A stretch of DNA of 64,000 nucleotides from Microcebus murinus (GCF_040939455.1 NC_134110.1:442001-506000), one strand, 5' to 3'; numbered from the stretch's first letter, positions 33,366 to 45,575 are shown. Made by a program: numbers and translations. Notes: generated by a model from the letters alone, not told the origin.

Positions 33366-34802
33366 CAGCCATGCATCCAAGAAACATTCACTGAGCGGCT
33401 ACAGATAATCTGGGTCCTTCCTGGTGTTGGGGAGAGGATGAGGGTGACCCCTCCCTGCCGTCGAGACCCCCACAGTTTGGGGTGGGAGACGCCTCACAGA
33501 CACCCACTGGGGGGGAGAAGCTCTGGGCTGTGTGAGCTCACAGGAGGCCCTGGCTGAGGCCGGAAGGCACCACAGTGTGTGGACAGCCCACCGTCCCCAG
33601 CCCTCGCCCCACGGACCCTGTGCGGGCCCAGCCGCTGTGCGCCTGGCAGTGCTCAGCCAAGCTCCGTGCAGTGACCTTCCCCGGTGAGAAGGCCCCGCCC
33701 CTCTGCCGGCTCCCAGCTCCTCTGCCCTTTTGTTGCCTGGACTCAGCTCGAGCACCCCAGCCTGGCCTTCCTGTCTGCCCCATGTGGCCCCAGATGGCCC
33801 AAGCGGCAGGACCTCATCAGCTCTGCCGTCACCCGGGGTCCCCGAGCACGAGTCTCACCGTCCTGTCTCGGGCTGTAGACGGCTTCTGAGCCCACCGGCT
33901 GGTATTTGCATCCCTGGTTCATGAAGCAGGTGCAGCCCACTGGGGCATCCATGTGAAGGGGGTCGCTCTGTTCCCCTGCCCCCCGAAACCGCCCAGCTGT
34001 GTGCCCTCTCTGGGTGGAAGCTCCCTGCCCCCCGGTGACGGCACAGCCTCCTTCCAGAACCTCCACACCTGTAGCTGTGAAGAGCTCAGCCCTGATCCCT
34101 TAAAATGCTGTCTCACATCTATTTAAAGCTGTTTCCCGCAGGGCAGGTGAGACTGGCCCACTCACAGCTTGGGGCGGAGTCTGGCAGCTGGGCGGGGCGA
34201 GGGGCAAGGTCTGCTTTGACGCCCCCACCCCGGCTCCCCATCCTGGCACACCTCTTGGGGCAGGTGGGGGAGACAGGGTCCCTCATGCCTTCATGGCTTT
34301 GTCCTTGCCGGGAAGCACGGCCGGGCAGGACTCACTTCTTCCTTCATGGATGTCAGTGGGGGTGGCCTGGAACTCCTGCCTTCCCGGCTGTGGCCTCCAT
34401 GACACCCCTGGTCTCCGGGAGCCCCTCCGAGATCTGGGGTAGATGGGGTTCTGGGGACCAAGCTGACGTCTAACCTGCAAACCCAAACGAGTCGTCCCAT
34501 TTTGAGAGCGCCCCCCACAAGCAAAGGTTTTCTGGGAACCCCCTTCCTTTTCCTTGGGGAGCAGAGGGACCCTGTTTCCCGCCCCCGCAGGCATGAGTGA
34601 GATGAATTCTCCATTCCCACAAATACGGCCTTCGCTGGACAACGGCCACCCCGTCCCGTCCTTCCCTCCGTCGTCAGGGATGGATATGGGGGGACTATGG
34701 GCTGGGGCCCCGACCATGTCCATCAGTTGGCCCTGTGCAGCATGGGATGGTCGCCACCTTTTACCCTCAGGAGTGAGCCTCGGCTGACGGTTCAGAGCTG
34801 CA
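33366..34802. other. GC-rich unique sequence, no gene seen
   Basis: After about 80 bp of L2/MIR-like sequence it is single-copy. Frames are open on both strands without recognisable content. Confidence 0.4.
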
Positions 34803-36610
34803 GGACTCTCTGCTGCATGAGGACACTCTGCACCATGAGGACACTCTGCTGCATGAGGACACTCTGCTACATGAGGACATTCTGCTGCATGAGGACACTC
34901 TGCTATATGAGGACACTCTGCTCTATGAGGACACTCTGCTGCATGAGGACACTCTGCTACATGAGGACACTCTGCTATATGAGGACACTCTGCTGCATGA
35001 GGACACTCTGCTGTATGAGGACACTCTGCTGCATGAGGACACTCTGCTGCATTAGGACACTCTGCTGCATGAGGACACTCTGCTGCATGAGGACGCCCTG
35101 CTGCATGAGGACTCTCTTCTGTATGAGGACACTCTGCTGTATGAGGACACTCTGCTGCATGAGGACACTCTGCTGCATGAGGACGCCCTGCTGCATGAGG
35201 ACACTCTGCTATATGAGGACACTCTGCTGCATGAGGACACTCTGCTGCATGAGGACACTCTGCTGCATGAGGACACTCTGCTGCATTAGGACACTCTGCT
35301 GCATGAGGACACTCTGCTGCATTAGGACACTCTGCTACATGAGGACACTCTGCTGCATTAGGACACTCTGCTGCATGAGGACACTCTGCTGCATGAGGAC
35401 GCCCTGCTGTATGAGGACACTGCTGCATGAGGACACTCTGCTGTATGAGGACACTCTGCTGCATTAGGACACTCTGCTGCATTAGGACACTCTGCTGCAT
35501 GAGGACACTCTGCTGCATGAGGACACTCTGCTGCATGAGGACACTCGGCTACTTGAGGATACTGCTGTATGAGGACACTCTGCTGCATGAGGACACTCTG
35601 CTGCATGAGGACACTGCTGCATGAGGACACTCTGCTGCATGAGGACACTCTGCTGTATGAGGACACTGCTGTATGAGGACACTCTGCTGTATGAGGACAC
35701 TCTGCTGTATGAGGACGCCCTGCTGTATGAGGACACTCTGCTGCATGAGGACGCCCTGCTGTATGAGGACACTCTGCTGCATGAGGACGCCCTGCTGCAT
35801 GAGGACGCCCTGCTGTATGAGGACACTCTGCTGCATGAGGACACTCTGCTGCATGAGGACTCTCTTCTGTATGAGGACACTCTGCTGTATGAGGACACTC
35901 TGCTGCATGAGGACACTCTACTGCATGAGGAAACTCTGCTGCATGAGGACACTCTGCTGCATGAGGACACTCTGCTGCATGAGGACACTCTGCTATATGA
36001 GGACACTCTGCTATATGAGGACACTCTGCTCTATGAGGACACTCTGCTGCATGAGGACACTCTGCTGCATGAGGACACTCTGCTACATGAGGACACTCTG
36101 CTACATGAGGACACTCTGCTGCATGAGGACACTCTGCTACATGAGGACACTCTGCTGCATGAGGACACTCTGCTGCATGAGGACACTCTGCTACATGAGG
36201 ACACTCTGCTGCATGAGGACACTCTGCTGCATGAGGACACTCTGCTACATGAGGACACTCTGCTGCATGAGGACACTCTGCTGCATGAGGACACTCTGCT
36301 GCATGAGGACACTCTGCTACATGAGGACACTCTGCTGCATGAGGACACTCTGCTACATGAGGACACTCTGCTGCATGAGGACACTCTGCTACATGAGGAC
36401 ACTCTGCTGCATGAGGACACTCTGCTGCATGAGGACACTCTGCTGCATGAGGACACTCTACTGCATGAGGACAGTCTGCTGCATGAGGACAGTCTGCTGC
36501 ATGAGGACAGTCTGCTGCATGAGGACACTCTGCTGCATGAGGACAGTCTGCTGCATGAGGACAGTCTGCTGCATGAGGACACTCTGCTGCATGAGGACAG
36601 TCTGCTCCCT
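34803..36610. repeat. 18-bp minisatellite, ~100 copies (GAGGACACTCTGCTGCAT)
   Basis: About 100 units, most of them perfect. Recurrent variants are CTGTAT, CTACAT, CTATAT, GCATTAG (stop-creating), GACGCCCTG and GACTCTCTT. The left 700 bp is variant-rich, while 36,040-36,600 is almost uniform with GCAT/ACAT alternation. A higher-order block around GGACTCTCTTCTGTATGAGG recurs near 35,108 and 35,858. One short unit lacking CTCT (GGACACTGCTG) occurs several times. Because the unit is 18 bp, sense and antisense frames of up to 446 codons stay open (HEDTLL, MRTLCC, ECPHAA). I do not regard these as coding. Confidence 0.97.
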
Positions 36611-36782
36611 CAGGACTCCCACCTGAGTCCTCAGTGGCCATCGGTGAAGGATGAGGACCCCATCCTTGGGCCCCTGAGCCTAGGGCCGATGTGTCCACAC
36701 CTCCGTCTGTACATGCTCACCGGGAACTCCCGCCACAGGCCCAAGACCCGAGCAGGGGCCACCATCAGGCTAGTAGATGGGC
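36611..36782. other. Short unique sequence
   Basis: Single-copy sequence between the 18-bp array and the (ATTTT)n tract. Nothing recognised. Confidence 0.4.
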
Positions 36783-36840
36783 TCCTTTTTATTTTATTTT
36801 ATTTTATTTTATTTTATTTTATTTTATTTTATTTTATTTT
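36783..36840. repeat. (ATTTT)n microsatellite
   Basis: About eleven ATTTT units abut the T-run of the next Alu, so this is an expanded Alu A-tail read on the opposite strand. Confidence 0.96.
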
Positions 36841-37156
36841 TTGAGACAGAGTCTCACTCTGTTTCCGGGGCTAGAGTGCCGTGGCGTCAGCCTCGCTCAC
36901 AGCAACCTCCAACTACTGGGCTCAAGCGATCCTCTTGCCTCAGCCTCCTGAGTAGCTGGGACTTCAGGCATGCACCACTATGCCCGGCTAGTTTTTTCTA
37001 TATATATTTTTAGTTGGCCGATTAATTTCTTTCCATTTTATAGTAGAGACGAGGGTCTACCTCTTGCTCAGGCTGGTCTCGAACCCCTGACCTCAAGGGA
37101 TCCGCCCACCTCATCCTCCCAGAGTGCTGGGATGACAGGCGTGAGCCACCGCACCT
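36841..37156 (-). mobile_element. Alu SINE, antisense
   Basis: It begins GAGACAGAGTCTCACTCTGT and ends GTGAGCCACCGCACCTG. It has a few private changes (TTTCCGGGGCTAGAG, GAGGGTCTACC). Confidence 0.94.
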
Positions 37157-38265
37157 GTGAACCTCTTCAGGGCACAGATTGGGGAGAGTGTATCTTTGCG
37201 TCGTAGGTGGTATGTGAAACCCTGTAGGGTGCTCCGTAGGTATTTATGGGAAAAAGTAAGCGTTCACTTGGACGGGTTGTTTCAATCTCTCTAGTAGGAA
37301 TCCCATCACGACTCTCGTCATTAGGGCTATCACGTGCATTTACTCATTTCACTTAAAATGCTAAGCACGCGAGAGCTCTCTGGAAACTGTGGGCCACCAG
37401 GGTGCCTTTCAAGGACGTCCACAAGGTCAGGGGAAGGAAGGACCCTCGCCGGTGCCCTCGGGGCTGGTTGCCGGGCTGCCTTCCGACCGATGCCCCGGTT
37501 GTCAGGGCACCTGTTGCCGCTCCTCCCCGCCGCCACGAGAACATTCATGCCCCATTTCCCTCACTCTCCCCACCCGCACCTTTGAAACCTCTTCTCCGGA
37601 ACGGCAGACTTCACCTCCCACTCCAGACAGGCTTCTGCACCGATCTTAATTTGGAAATAATCACTACAAATTGGATTTCTGCGCGGCACCTCCCACACCT
37701 CCCCGTTAGCTGCAGCACATTAGCAAATACCAAAATATTCCTGTAAAAATATTTCTCCCTTTAGAGAACAGTGTTCCTTGTTCCAGGTTCCTCTGTTTAA
37801 TGCCAACTGATAAGCACTGACTGTAGATTTAATGATGATTTTTACCGTCGCCCGACATCTATCTCTCTGTCAGACGCGGAAGGAAGAGGACTCGGGGGCT
37901 GGGACGGAGGCAGGAGGCAGCCGCGGAAAGACAGCGGGATACAGAGGAACGCGGAGCTTCCTCTCCATAAAATTAACGAACGGAAAGCAGAAAGAGAAGA
38001 CACAGCTGCCAGGGACGAAGTTGGTAGCATTCCAGCAAATGATGCATTGCAATCTCCCGCCCTAAGTTTGCGAGGTGTCATCAGAGGTGGAAGTTTCTAG
38101 AAGCCAAAGTGGCGGGTTTTCTCCACTGCTATGGTGCAGCCTGTCTGCCACTCTGAAACCTCTGCTCGGAGGGAACAGATGGGGACAGGTGAGGGGAAGC
38201 CCAGGTGAGGGGAAGCCCAGGTGAGGGGAAGCCCAGGAGAAAGAGGTGGAATGTCCTTTCTGGAT
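37157..38265. other. Unique sequence; 16-bp x3 mini-array at 38,187
   Basis: Mixed-composition single-copy sequence. At 38,187-38,234 AGGTGAGGGGAAGCCC occurs three times in tandem, another small array with the AGGTGAG core. No gene is recognised. Confidence 0.5.
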
Positions 38266-38473
38266 CAGTGGTTCTCAGCAGGAGAGATTTGCGCCCCCGG
38301 GGACATTGGGCAGTGTCTGGGGACGTTCTCGGTTGACGCACTCGAGGTCTGGGGTGTGCTGCTGGCATTTGGCGGATCAAGGCCAGGAATGCTGCTGAAC
38401 GTCCCACAAGGCACAGGGAAGACCATCCCACAGCTAAGGATTCTCCAGCCCCAAATGCCAACAGTTCCAAGGT
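38266..38473 (+). mobile_element. hAT-Charlie element, MER20-like
   Basis: It begins CAGTGGTTCTCAGCAGGAGA, then GGGGACATTGGGCAGTGTCT, CCAGGAATGCTGCTGAACGT and CAAATGCCAACAGTTCCAAG, the MER20 layout. The 3' terminal inverted repeat is not well preserved. Confidence 0.8.
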
Positions 38474-38655
38474 GCAAATCCTTCTCCATATGTAGAATCC
38501 CTTATCCTCCTTCCGCAGAGAGCTGTGTGTTTACTAGAAGGGAAAAACCATTTTGTTTTTCTATGATCATTTTCTCTGTGTTTAACCGGCTGTTTGAACT
38601 ATACAGATCAGCTGAATCAAAACCCAGCTGTCAGAATTTTTTCTTCGTCTTTGAT

Positions 38656-38990
38656 TTTTTTTTTTTTTTTTTGAGACAGAGTCTTTCTTTGTTGCCCAGG
38701 CTAGAGTGAGTGCCATGGCGTCAGCCTATCTCACAGCAACCTCCAACTCCTGGGCTCAAGTGATCCTCCTGCCTCAGCCTCCCGAGTAACTGGGACTACA
38801 GGCATGTGCCACCACGCCCGGCTAATTTTTTCTATATATTTTTAGTTAGCCAATTAATTTCTTTCTATTTATAGTGGAGACGAGGTCTCGCTCTTGCTCA
38901 GGCTGGCTTCAAATTCCTGACCTTGAGCGATCCTCCTGCATTGGCCTCCCAGAGTGCTAGGATTACAGGCATGAGCCACTGTACCCAGCC
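38656..38990 (-). mobile_element. Alu SINE, antisense, perfect TSD
   Basis: A complete Alu from T-run to CACTGTACCCAGCC. CGTCTTTGAT at 38,646-38,655 is repeated at 38,991-39,000 and defines the insertion. Its target was an L1-like sequence. Confidence 0.95.
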
Positions 38991-39000
38991 CGTCTTTGAT

Positions 39001-39645
39001 TTTTGATAGTTTAATTATTATGTATCTTGATGAACTCTTTTCTGGGTTGAATTGGATCGGAGATTTCTGTGCTTCCTGTACCTGAATGTTGGCATCTTCC
39101 CCTGTATTTGGAAAGTTTTCAGCCATTATTTCCTTATATATGCCTTCTGTCCCTCTTTCCCTCTCTTCCTTATTATATGAATGTTAGGTCTCTTGGTGGT
39201 ATCCCATAATTTCTGTAGTCTCCCTTATTTCTTTCCCATTCTTTTTTCTTTTTGCTTCTCTGACTGAATAATTTCAAATATTTTGTCTTTGAGTCCACTC
39301 GTTCTTTCTTCTGTCTGATCAAGCCTGCTGTTGAAGCTTTCTATTGAATTTTTCAGTTGTCATTGTATTCTTCATCTCCAGGATTTCCATTTTTTTTTTA
39401 TTGTTTCTATTTCTTTGTCAAGCTTTCCATTTCGTTTGTGTATTGTTTCCCAAATTTTACTTAATTTTCTATGCATATAGTCTTGTAGTTCACTGAACTT
39501 ACTTCTTTAAGGAGAATGATTCTAAATGTTTTTGTCAGTCATGTCATAGATGTCCTTCTCTTTAGGGTTCATTGTTGGAACTTTATTAATTTCTTTTAGA
39601 GGAGTCATTATTCCCTGATTTTTTGTAGTTCCTGTGTACCTCTAT
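39001..39645 (-). mobile_element. Old L1 (L1M-type) 5' region, antisense
   Basis: On the plus strand the order TTTTGATAGTTTAATTATTA, GGAAAGTTTTCAGCCATTAT, ATGAATGTTAGGTCTCTTGG and CTGATCAAGCCTGCTGTTGA is the known antisense text of old L1 5' UTR/ORF1 regions. It appears to continue after the MaLR LTR at about 39,970-40,330. Confidence 0.65.
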
Positions 39646-39964
39646 AGTTTGAATGATAGTGTCCCCTCCAAAATTCATGTTGAAACTGAATCTCCAAAAA
39701 GGTGTGGTCTTTGCGAGTGATTAAGTTGTGATGGGTTAGAAAAGTGCTCACAAAGCCACCCTCCTGTCCTTCTGCCTTCTGCCATATGAGGACCCAGCAA
39801 TAAGGTGCCGTTTTGGAATCAGAGAACAGCTCTCACCAGACACCAATGCCAGAGTCTTGATCTTGAATTTCCCACCTCCAAAACTGTATGAAATGCATTT
39901 ACGTTCTTTCTAAATTACCAAGTATGTGGTGCTTTTGTTATAGCAGCACAAATCAACTAAGACA
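39646..39964 (+). mobile_element. MaLR (MST/MLT1-type) solo LTR
   Basis: It begins CCTCTATAGTTTGAATGATA, then CCCCTCCAAAATTCATGTTG, TTCTGCCATATGAGGACCCA, and ends TATAGCAGCACAAATCAACT followed by AAGACA. This is a whole MaLR LTR in sense orientation, inserted inside L1-like sequence. No internal retroviral region remains. Confidence 0.85.
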
Positions 39965-40470
39965 TGTCTCAGTTGGTGTATGTGCATTTGAGGAGACTGT
40001 CACCTTTTCCAGCCTTTACAGGTGTCCTTTGTCAGAGAAAGACTTCAAACTCTAACCTTTGATTCTGGCCGGGCCAGCTGGTGAGGATGCTGGGCAGGTG
40101 GGGCTTGCCGTTGGCTTCTCCAGCTGGCTGGGCTGCACTGTTTGGTGAGACCCCTGGCAGGGTTCCGCAGTCTCCTCTGATTGGCCAGGACACAGGTGTA
40201 CCTCTGGCTGAGCAACACCTGCTATTTGAGTTCTGCAGCTGGTCAGGGTTACAGGCTGGGCCCTGAGTTATATGAAGTCACCGCTCAGAAGCAGCTTTCA
40301 TGGTAGAAATGCACGGTTGAAGTTTGCCTTCCTGGTCCCAGTGCAATAAAACGACAAATCAAAGTTGAAAACATAGACAAAAATCCTAACTCTGCTTATA
40401 TTTCAACTTTAATTATCTTTCTTAAACAACTCTATGTTAAAAGAAGAAACCAAAACTGAAATTTTAGTGA
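39965..40470 (-). mobile_element. Probable continuation of the interrupted L1 5' region
   Basis: Text such as GCATTTGAGGAGACTGTCAC, CAGCCTTTACAGGTGTCC and repeated CAGCTGG phrases fits an old L1 5' UTR read antisense. Assignment weakens after about 40,330. Confidence 0.4.
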
Positions 40471-40773
40471 TGCTGCCCAGTGTGGTAGCAACTGGCCACA
40501 GGTTGAACCCTTGAGGTGCTGCTAGCATGGAATGGAATTGCTGTGTGTGTGGACGTTGATTTCCAAAACTTAGAATGAACAAACAATGTAGAATGGTTCA
40601 TTAATATATTTTTATTGACATTGAAATGATAATATTTTGAATGTACTGGGCTCAATACAATATATTATCAAAATTAATTCCAGCTGTTTCTTTCTTTTTT
40701 TTTTTAATTTTTTTTTTAGTGTAGATGCAACGTCTGGTTACACTACATTTCTATTGAGTGGCACTGCTCTAGA
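40471..40773 (-). mobile_element. hAT-Charlie element, MER3-like
   Basis: Ends resemble a CAGYRCTGTCCAATAGAAAT-type terminus (plus strand ATTTCTATTGAGTGGCACTG) and its inverted partner (CTGCCCAGTGTGGTAGCAAC). The AT-rich middle (TTCATTAATATATTTTTATT, GATAATATTTTGAATGTACT) is MER3-like. Confidence 0.75.
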
Positions 40774-41224
40774 ATATCTGTAAGAATAAGATATAATGAT
40801 ACAATAAACGCTATACATCAAACACTATAGAATATGGCTAAGCAGTGTTCGGAATAAAAATAATTAGCTTAAATATTTGTGCCACTAGGTAAGAAACAAA
40901 CGAAAAGAAGTAAAATTAAGCAATTACTTCAAGAATATAGAATGGACATAGGAAGCAAACCCAAGGAAAGCAGGGGGAAGACACCAATGAAGAGAAAAGC
41001 AGACAGCAGCTAAGTGGGAGACAGAAAAACAAAATTTGATACGGAGACTCAGGACATAAATTCAAGGCTTTCTGAAAGAATTATTGAACCATGAGAAACC
41101 ACCATCTGGCCCATGGAGAAAACTCAAACGGAATGTGAATTCAGAAAAAGGGAAGAACTTAAGATTTAAGGAATAGAGTATTTTGCACCACCTCTATGAT
41201 TCAATATTAGAAGATCCAGACAAC
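40774..41224. other. AT-rich sequence, probably decayed repeat
   Basis: A-rich text (GAAACAAACGAAAAGAAGTA and similar) suggests an old LINE fragment. I cannot assign it and see no gene. Confidence 0.35.
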
Positions 41225-41238
41225 AGGTATAATTTTCT

Positions 41239-41859
<621 letters not shown>

Positions 41860-41875
41860 AAATGTCTAAGAACCA

Positions 41876-42203
<328 letters not shown>

Positions 42204-42465
42204 AAATGTCTAAGAAACAGACGATTACAGTGCTACTTAAACTGTTTCTAGAGGCAGGAGGATCTCGCACTGCCGTGTACCAAATTGTGATGCCCATGGG
42301 AAACAGTAAAAAGAAAGGGGAAAAGGGAAAAAATCTACAGGTCATTCTCCATCATGACCAACACATAGCCACCCTAAACAAGTATGCGCAGAGACAGAGC
42401 AGAAGGATGTCACAGCAGAGACACGAGAAGAGAAATAAAGCCCGAGAATGTTAAGAAATCTTATG

Positions 42466-42803
42466 GGCCAGGCGCAGTGGCTCACGCCTGTCATCCCAGC
42501 ACTCTGGGAGGCCGAGGCGGGCGGATTGCTCCAGGTCAGGAGTTCAAATGAGCCTGAGCAAGAGCAAGACCCCATCTCTAGTAAAAATAGAAAGAAATTA
42601 ATTGGCCAGCTAAAAATATATAGAAAAAATTAGCCGGGCGCGGTGGCGCATGCCTGTAGTCCCAGCTACTCGGGAGGCTGAGGCAGGAGGATCGCTTGAG
42701 CCCAGGAGTTTGAGGTTGCTGTGAGCTAGGCTGACGCCACGGCACTCACTCTAGCCTGGGCAACAAAGTGAGACTCTGTCTCAAAAAAAAAAAAGAAGAA
42801 AGA
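42466..42803 (+). mobile_element. Alu SINE, sense, 11-bp TSD
   Basis: A complete sense Alu beginning GGCCAGGCGCAGTGGCTCAC. AAGAAATCTTA flanks it at 42,453-42,463 and 42,804-42,814. The A-tail has decayed to AAGAAGAAAGAAAG. Confidence 0.95.
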
Positions 42804-42814
42804 AAGAAATCTTA

Positions 42815-43591
42815 CACCAAAGAATGTGTTTGCCATTATTGAATCTTCATTTGTTTTTTTAAAAGTTAATAAAGTAATAATCCTCTACCCCAAAGCTGTG
42901 ACAATGCAGTGTGACAACCCACAAGCATTTCCATTGCGGTCAGAAACGAGAGCTCCTCTTACCGCACATGAGAAAGGCCCAGTCTGGAAAGGAAGAATAT
43001 CTGGTCATAGAATTTATGCTAACAATCAAACCTTCACGATTGCAAACAGTAACCGAAGAGAAAATTTAATGGAAGAGAAGAAGCTCCGTATAATATAAAC
43101 AAACGACTCAGGGACAAACCACATCATAAATGTTAGGGTCTTACGCTAAAAACCGTCATTCCTATTAACGCTGACTGCCACGTGAGTTGTATTTAACTCA
43201 CACTAGTTTTGAGCCTGGGGCCTCATGAAGCAAAACCCTGCAGACGGTTCATGAAAATCTTACTTGTTGATGTTCTTACTGTCACGATTAATACTGGCAA
43301 TTTAATTCTAAAAACATGGATTGGGTTGCATATAACTCGCACACAGAAACAATAACAAATTAGAAAGGATCGTTTTGTTTTCATAAAACACTGTAGCCCC
43401 AGGGAAAATTTTCTTTTTTTCTAGTGTGGCAGTGAATGTGTTAAAAGCCAGAGAAAATAGTTTAGTAAGTGAAAAATCTCCCTTCATTTTCTCTGGAAGA
43501 CTATTCAATAAAGTACTTTTAATTCAGTGTGCTTCCAATACAGTTACCGACAAAATTTTGTTTGGAATTTGACAGCTTAAAACTGAATTTC
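42815..43591. other. AT-rich unique sequence
   Basis: No gene is recognised. The plus-strand frame 42,826-43,098 (90 codons) and the minus-strand frame 43,308-43,508 lack any family resemblance. Confidence 0.35.
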
Positions 43592-43608
43592 GTAGCCTAG
43601 AGGACCCA

Positions 43609-43649
<41 letters not shown>
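43592..43649 (+). mobile_element. Micro-retroposon: 21 nt plus A-tail between TSDs
   Basis: GTAGCCTAGAGGACCCAGGTT is followed by about 37 A. It is flanked by AAAACTGAATTTC on both sides (43,579-43,591 and ending 43,658). This has the hallmarks of an L1-mediated insertion of an extremely 5'-truncated RNA. The source RNA is not identified. Confidence 0.75.
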
Positions 43650-43651
<2 letters not shown>

Positions 43652-43829
43652 GAATTTCATCTGGTGGAATAAACACATGATCAGAATTAGGAAAACACCT
43701 GAACAATAAGAATAATGAATATGACTGTGGTACTATCAGGCATCAAAACACCATTGAAAACCCATACAAATAAAAACCCAAACCAAACCAAAACAAAAAT
43801 ATGTTGTCTAATGCTACAGATATTTAATT

Positions 43830-44135
43830 ACAATATGATTCTGGAGCAGAAATAGACTAAGAGATTAATGTAAGGAAACGGAGAGTCCAAAAACGAAGTC
43901 CAAGCACATATGGAAATTGAGTGTTTGATTAAACCTGCATCGTTAAATTTATCAGCAAGGACGGGGTTGTTCCATAAATGGCGCTGGGAAAACTGGTTAG
44001 TTATCCGAAGGTGAAAAGATGTGGATTTCTTACCTCATTCTTCATGTGCAAATAAATCCCATATGGATCCAAGAGCCAAATATAAACGCGGAACCATTAG
44101 AGCGATATTAAAAGAATGATTACAGAGCAGTTTGC
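43830..44135 (+). mobile_element. L1 ORF2 fragment
   Basis: CCATAAATGGCGCTGGGAAA, followed by ACTGGTTAGTTATCCGAAGG and GGATCCAAGAGCCAAATATA, matches the familiar L1 ORF2 stretch around 'WCWENW'. Frame disruptions show that it is dead. Confidence 0.8.
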
Positions 44136-44818
44136 ATAACTCTATGCAAACAGATTCTAACTCGGGTGAGAACGAAGGCGGGTTTTAGTCTTGAGAGTGC
44201 GATGGAAACACCGGAGACGAGTTGTCCCGAGGGACCGTGGGCCGGGAGTCCTGCCGGGGGCGTCAGGAAGGCTGGGAGGGGTCAGGCATGACCGCCCCCC
44301 CCACACACACGCTTCCGGCTCTGCCCTGAGGTCAGTTGTGTTAGTCCTTAAAAGACAACTAACAAATCAGCTGCTAAAAATAACAAGAAATCAAGAGGCT
44401 AGAAAAGTGACTAACTACCAAGAAGAGTTCAGGACTCCCAGTGAACACCAGGCACACTCGGTTAGGAATCTACAGCTGAAGAGCGGCCACCCCCAGGAGC
44501 AGAGTGTTTTGGCTACGCTGGAATAACCCCGTGCGGGGCGTGTGCGACCCCGGCAGAGAAGCCACAGTCCCCTGATGACTGCAGGACACAGAATCGGAGA
44601 ACTGCACGTCCCCGTGGCCAGTGGGGATAGGAGCCTGGAGACAGGGACTGTCCTCACACCGGTTCTCAGGTTGCACGTGGCCCGAGGGCAGCGTGTCGGG
44701 TTTGCGGCTGCCGTTGGGCTTCTGCGGCGACCCCCCAACCTGCTGCTACGCAGCTGTGCCTGGAACCCCAGGAATAAGGGGAGGCCTCATCGAGCTGGGC
44801 GTGTTTGCTGCCGTGGCT
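44136..44818. other. Unique sequence returning to GC-rich
   Basis: Boundary between the AT-rich block and CpG-rich DNA. Nothing recognised. Confidence 0.4.
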
Positions 44819-44941
44819 CTCAAAGGTAGCGTGTGCTGGCATCACCTGGAGGCCTGGCGGGACCCGAGAACCTGCATGTCTGACACCTGCCCAGGTGCTG
44901 TTGACGCTGCTGTGGGGGGGACTCCACTTTGAGAACCACCG
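44819..44941 (+). mobile_element. hAT-Charlie element, MER5A-like
   Basis: CTGGCATCACCTGGAGGCCT, GAACCTGCATGTCTGACACC, CCCAGGTGCTGTTGACGCTG and CACTTTGAGAACCACC occur in MER5A order, with an internal deletion. Confidence 0.75.
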
Positions 44942-45144
44942 GGGGAGCCACGCGCCAGTGCAGGGGGACTGGCAGACCCGCTGGGCTCTCGGGCTCTGGG
45001 GACCCCCTGAATCTGAGCTGATCTCCAGCTTCCTCCCCACGGCTTTCGACGGGCAGCAGCCCGGCCGGGCGCTGTCATTCCCTACTACTGCCTCTGCCTG
45101 AGCTTGCTCAGTGGGACGCGTTGGAAGGCAGGCAGGGCTGTCTG

Positions 45145-45575
45145 TGTGCTTGTGTGTGTCTGCATGTGCATGTGCGTGCATGTGTGCGCGTGTGTGTATG
45201 CATGTGTGTTTGTGCATGCATGTGGGTGCATGCATGTGCGCATGTGTGAGCGTGTGTATGCATGTGTGTTTGTATGCATGTGCATGTGTGTGCATGTGCG
45301 TGCATGTGTGCGCACACGTGCGCATGTATGGGCGTGTGTATGCATGTGCATGTGCATGCCTGTGTTTGCATATGTGTGTGCATGTGTGCTTGCATGTATG
45401 TTTGTGCATGCATGTGCGTGTGCATGTGTCTCTGTGTGCTTGTGTGTGTTTGTGTGTGTGCATGTGTATGCATGTATGTTTGTGTGCTTGTGTGTGCATG
45501 TGTGTGCATGTGCATGCGTGTTAGTGTGTGCTTGAATGTATGTGTGTGCATGTGTGTTTGTGTGTGTGTATATCT
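45145..45575. repeat. (TGTGCA/TGTGTG)n low-complexity array
   Basis: Alternating purine-pyrimidine sequence made of TGTG, TGCATG and CGTG blocks (for example GTGTGCATGTGCGTGCATG), with longer blocks such as TGTATGCATGTGTGTTTGT recurring at about 60-bp intervals. It is a strong Z-DNA candidate. Cys/Val/Met frames through it are artefacts. Confidence 0.95.

Noticed and set aside
32043..33394. Ser-His-Phe-Ile repeat ORFs in the TTCA array
   Set aside because: Three plus-strand frames are open together because the tetranucleotide cycles through all frames without a stop.
34283..36844. Long repeat-protein ORFs (256-446 codons) across the 18-bp array
   Set aside because: The unit is a multiple of three, so several frames on both strands stay open together. 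Frame-shifting short units and TAG-bearing units occur. There is no start context, splice structure or family.
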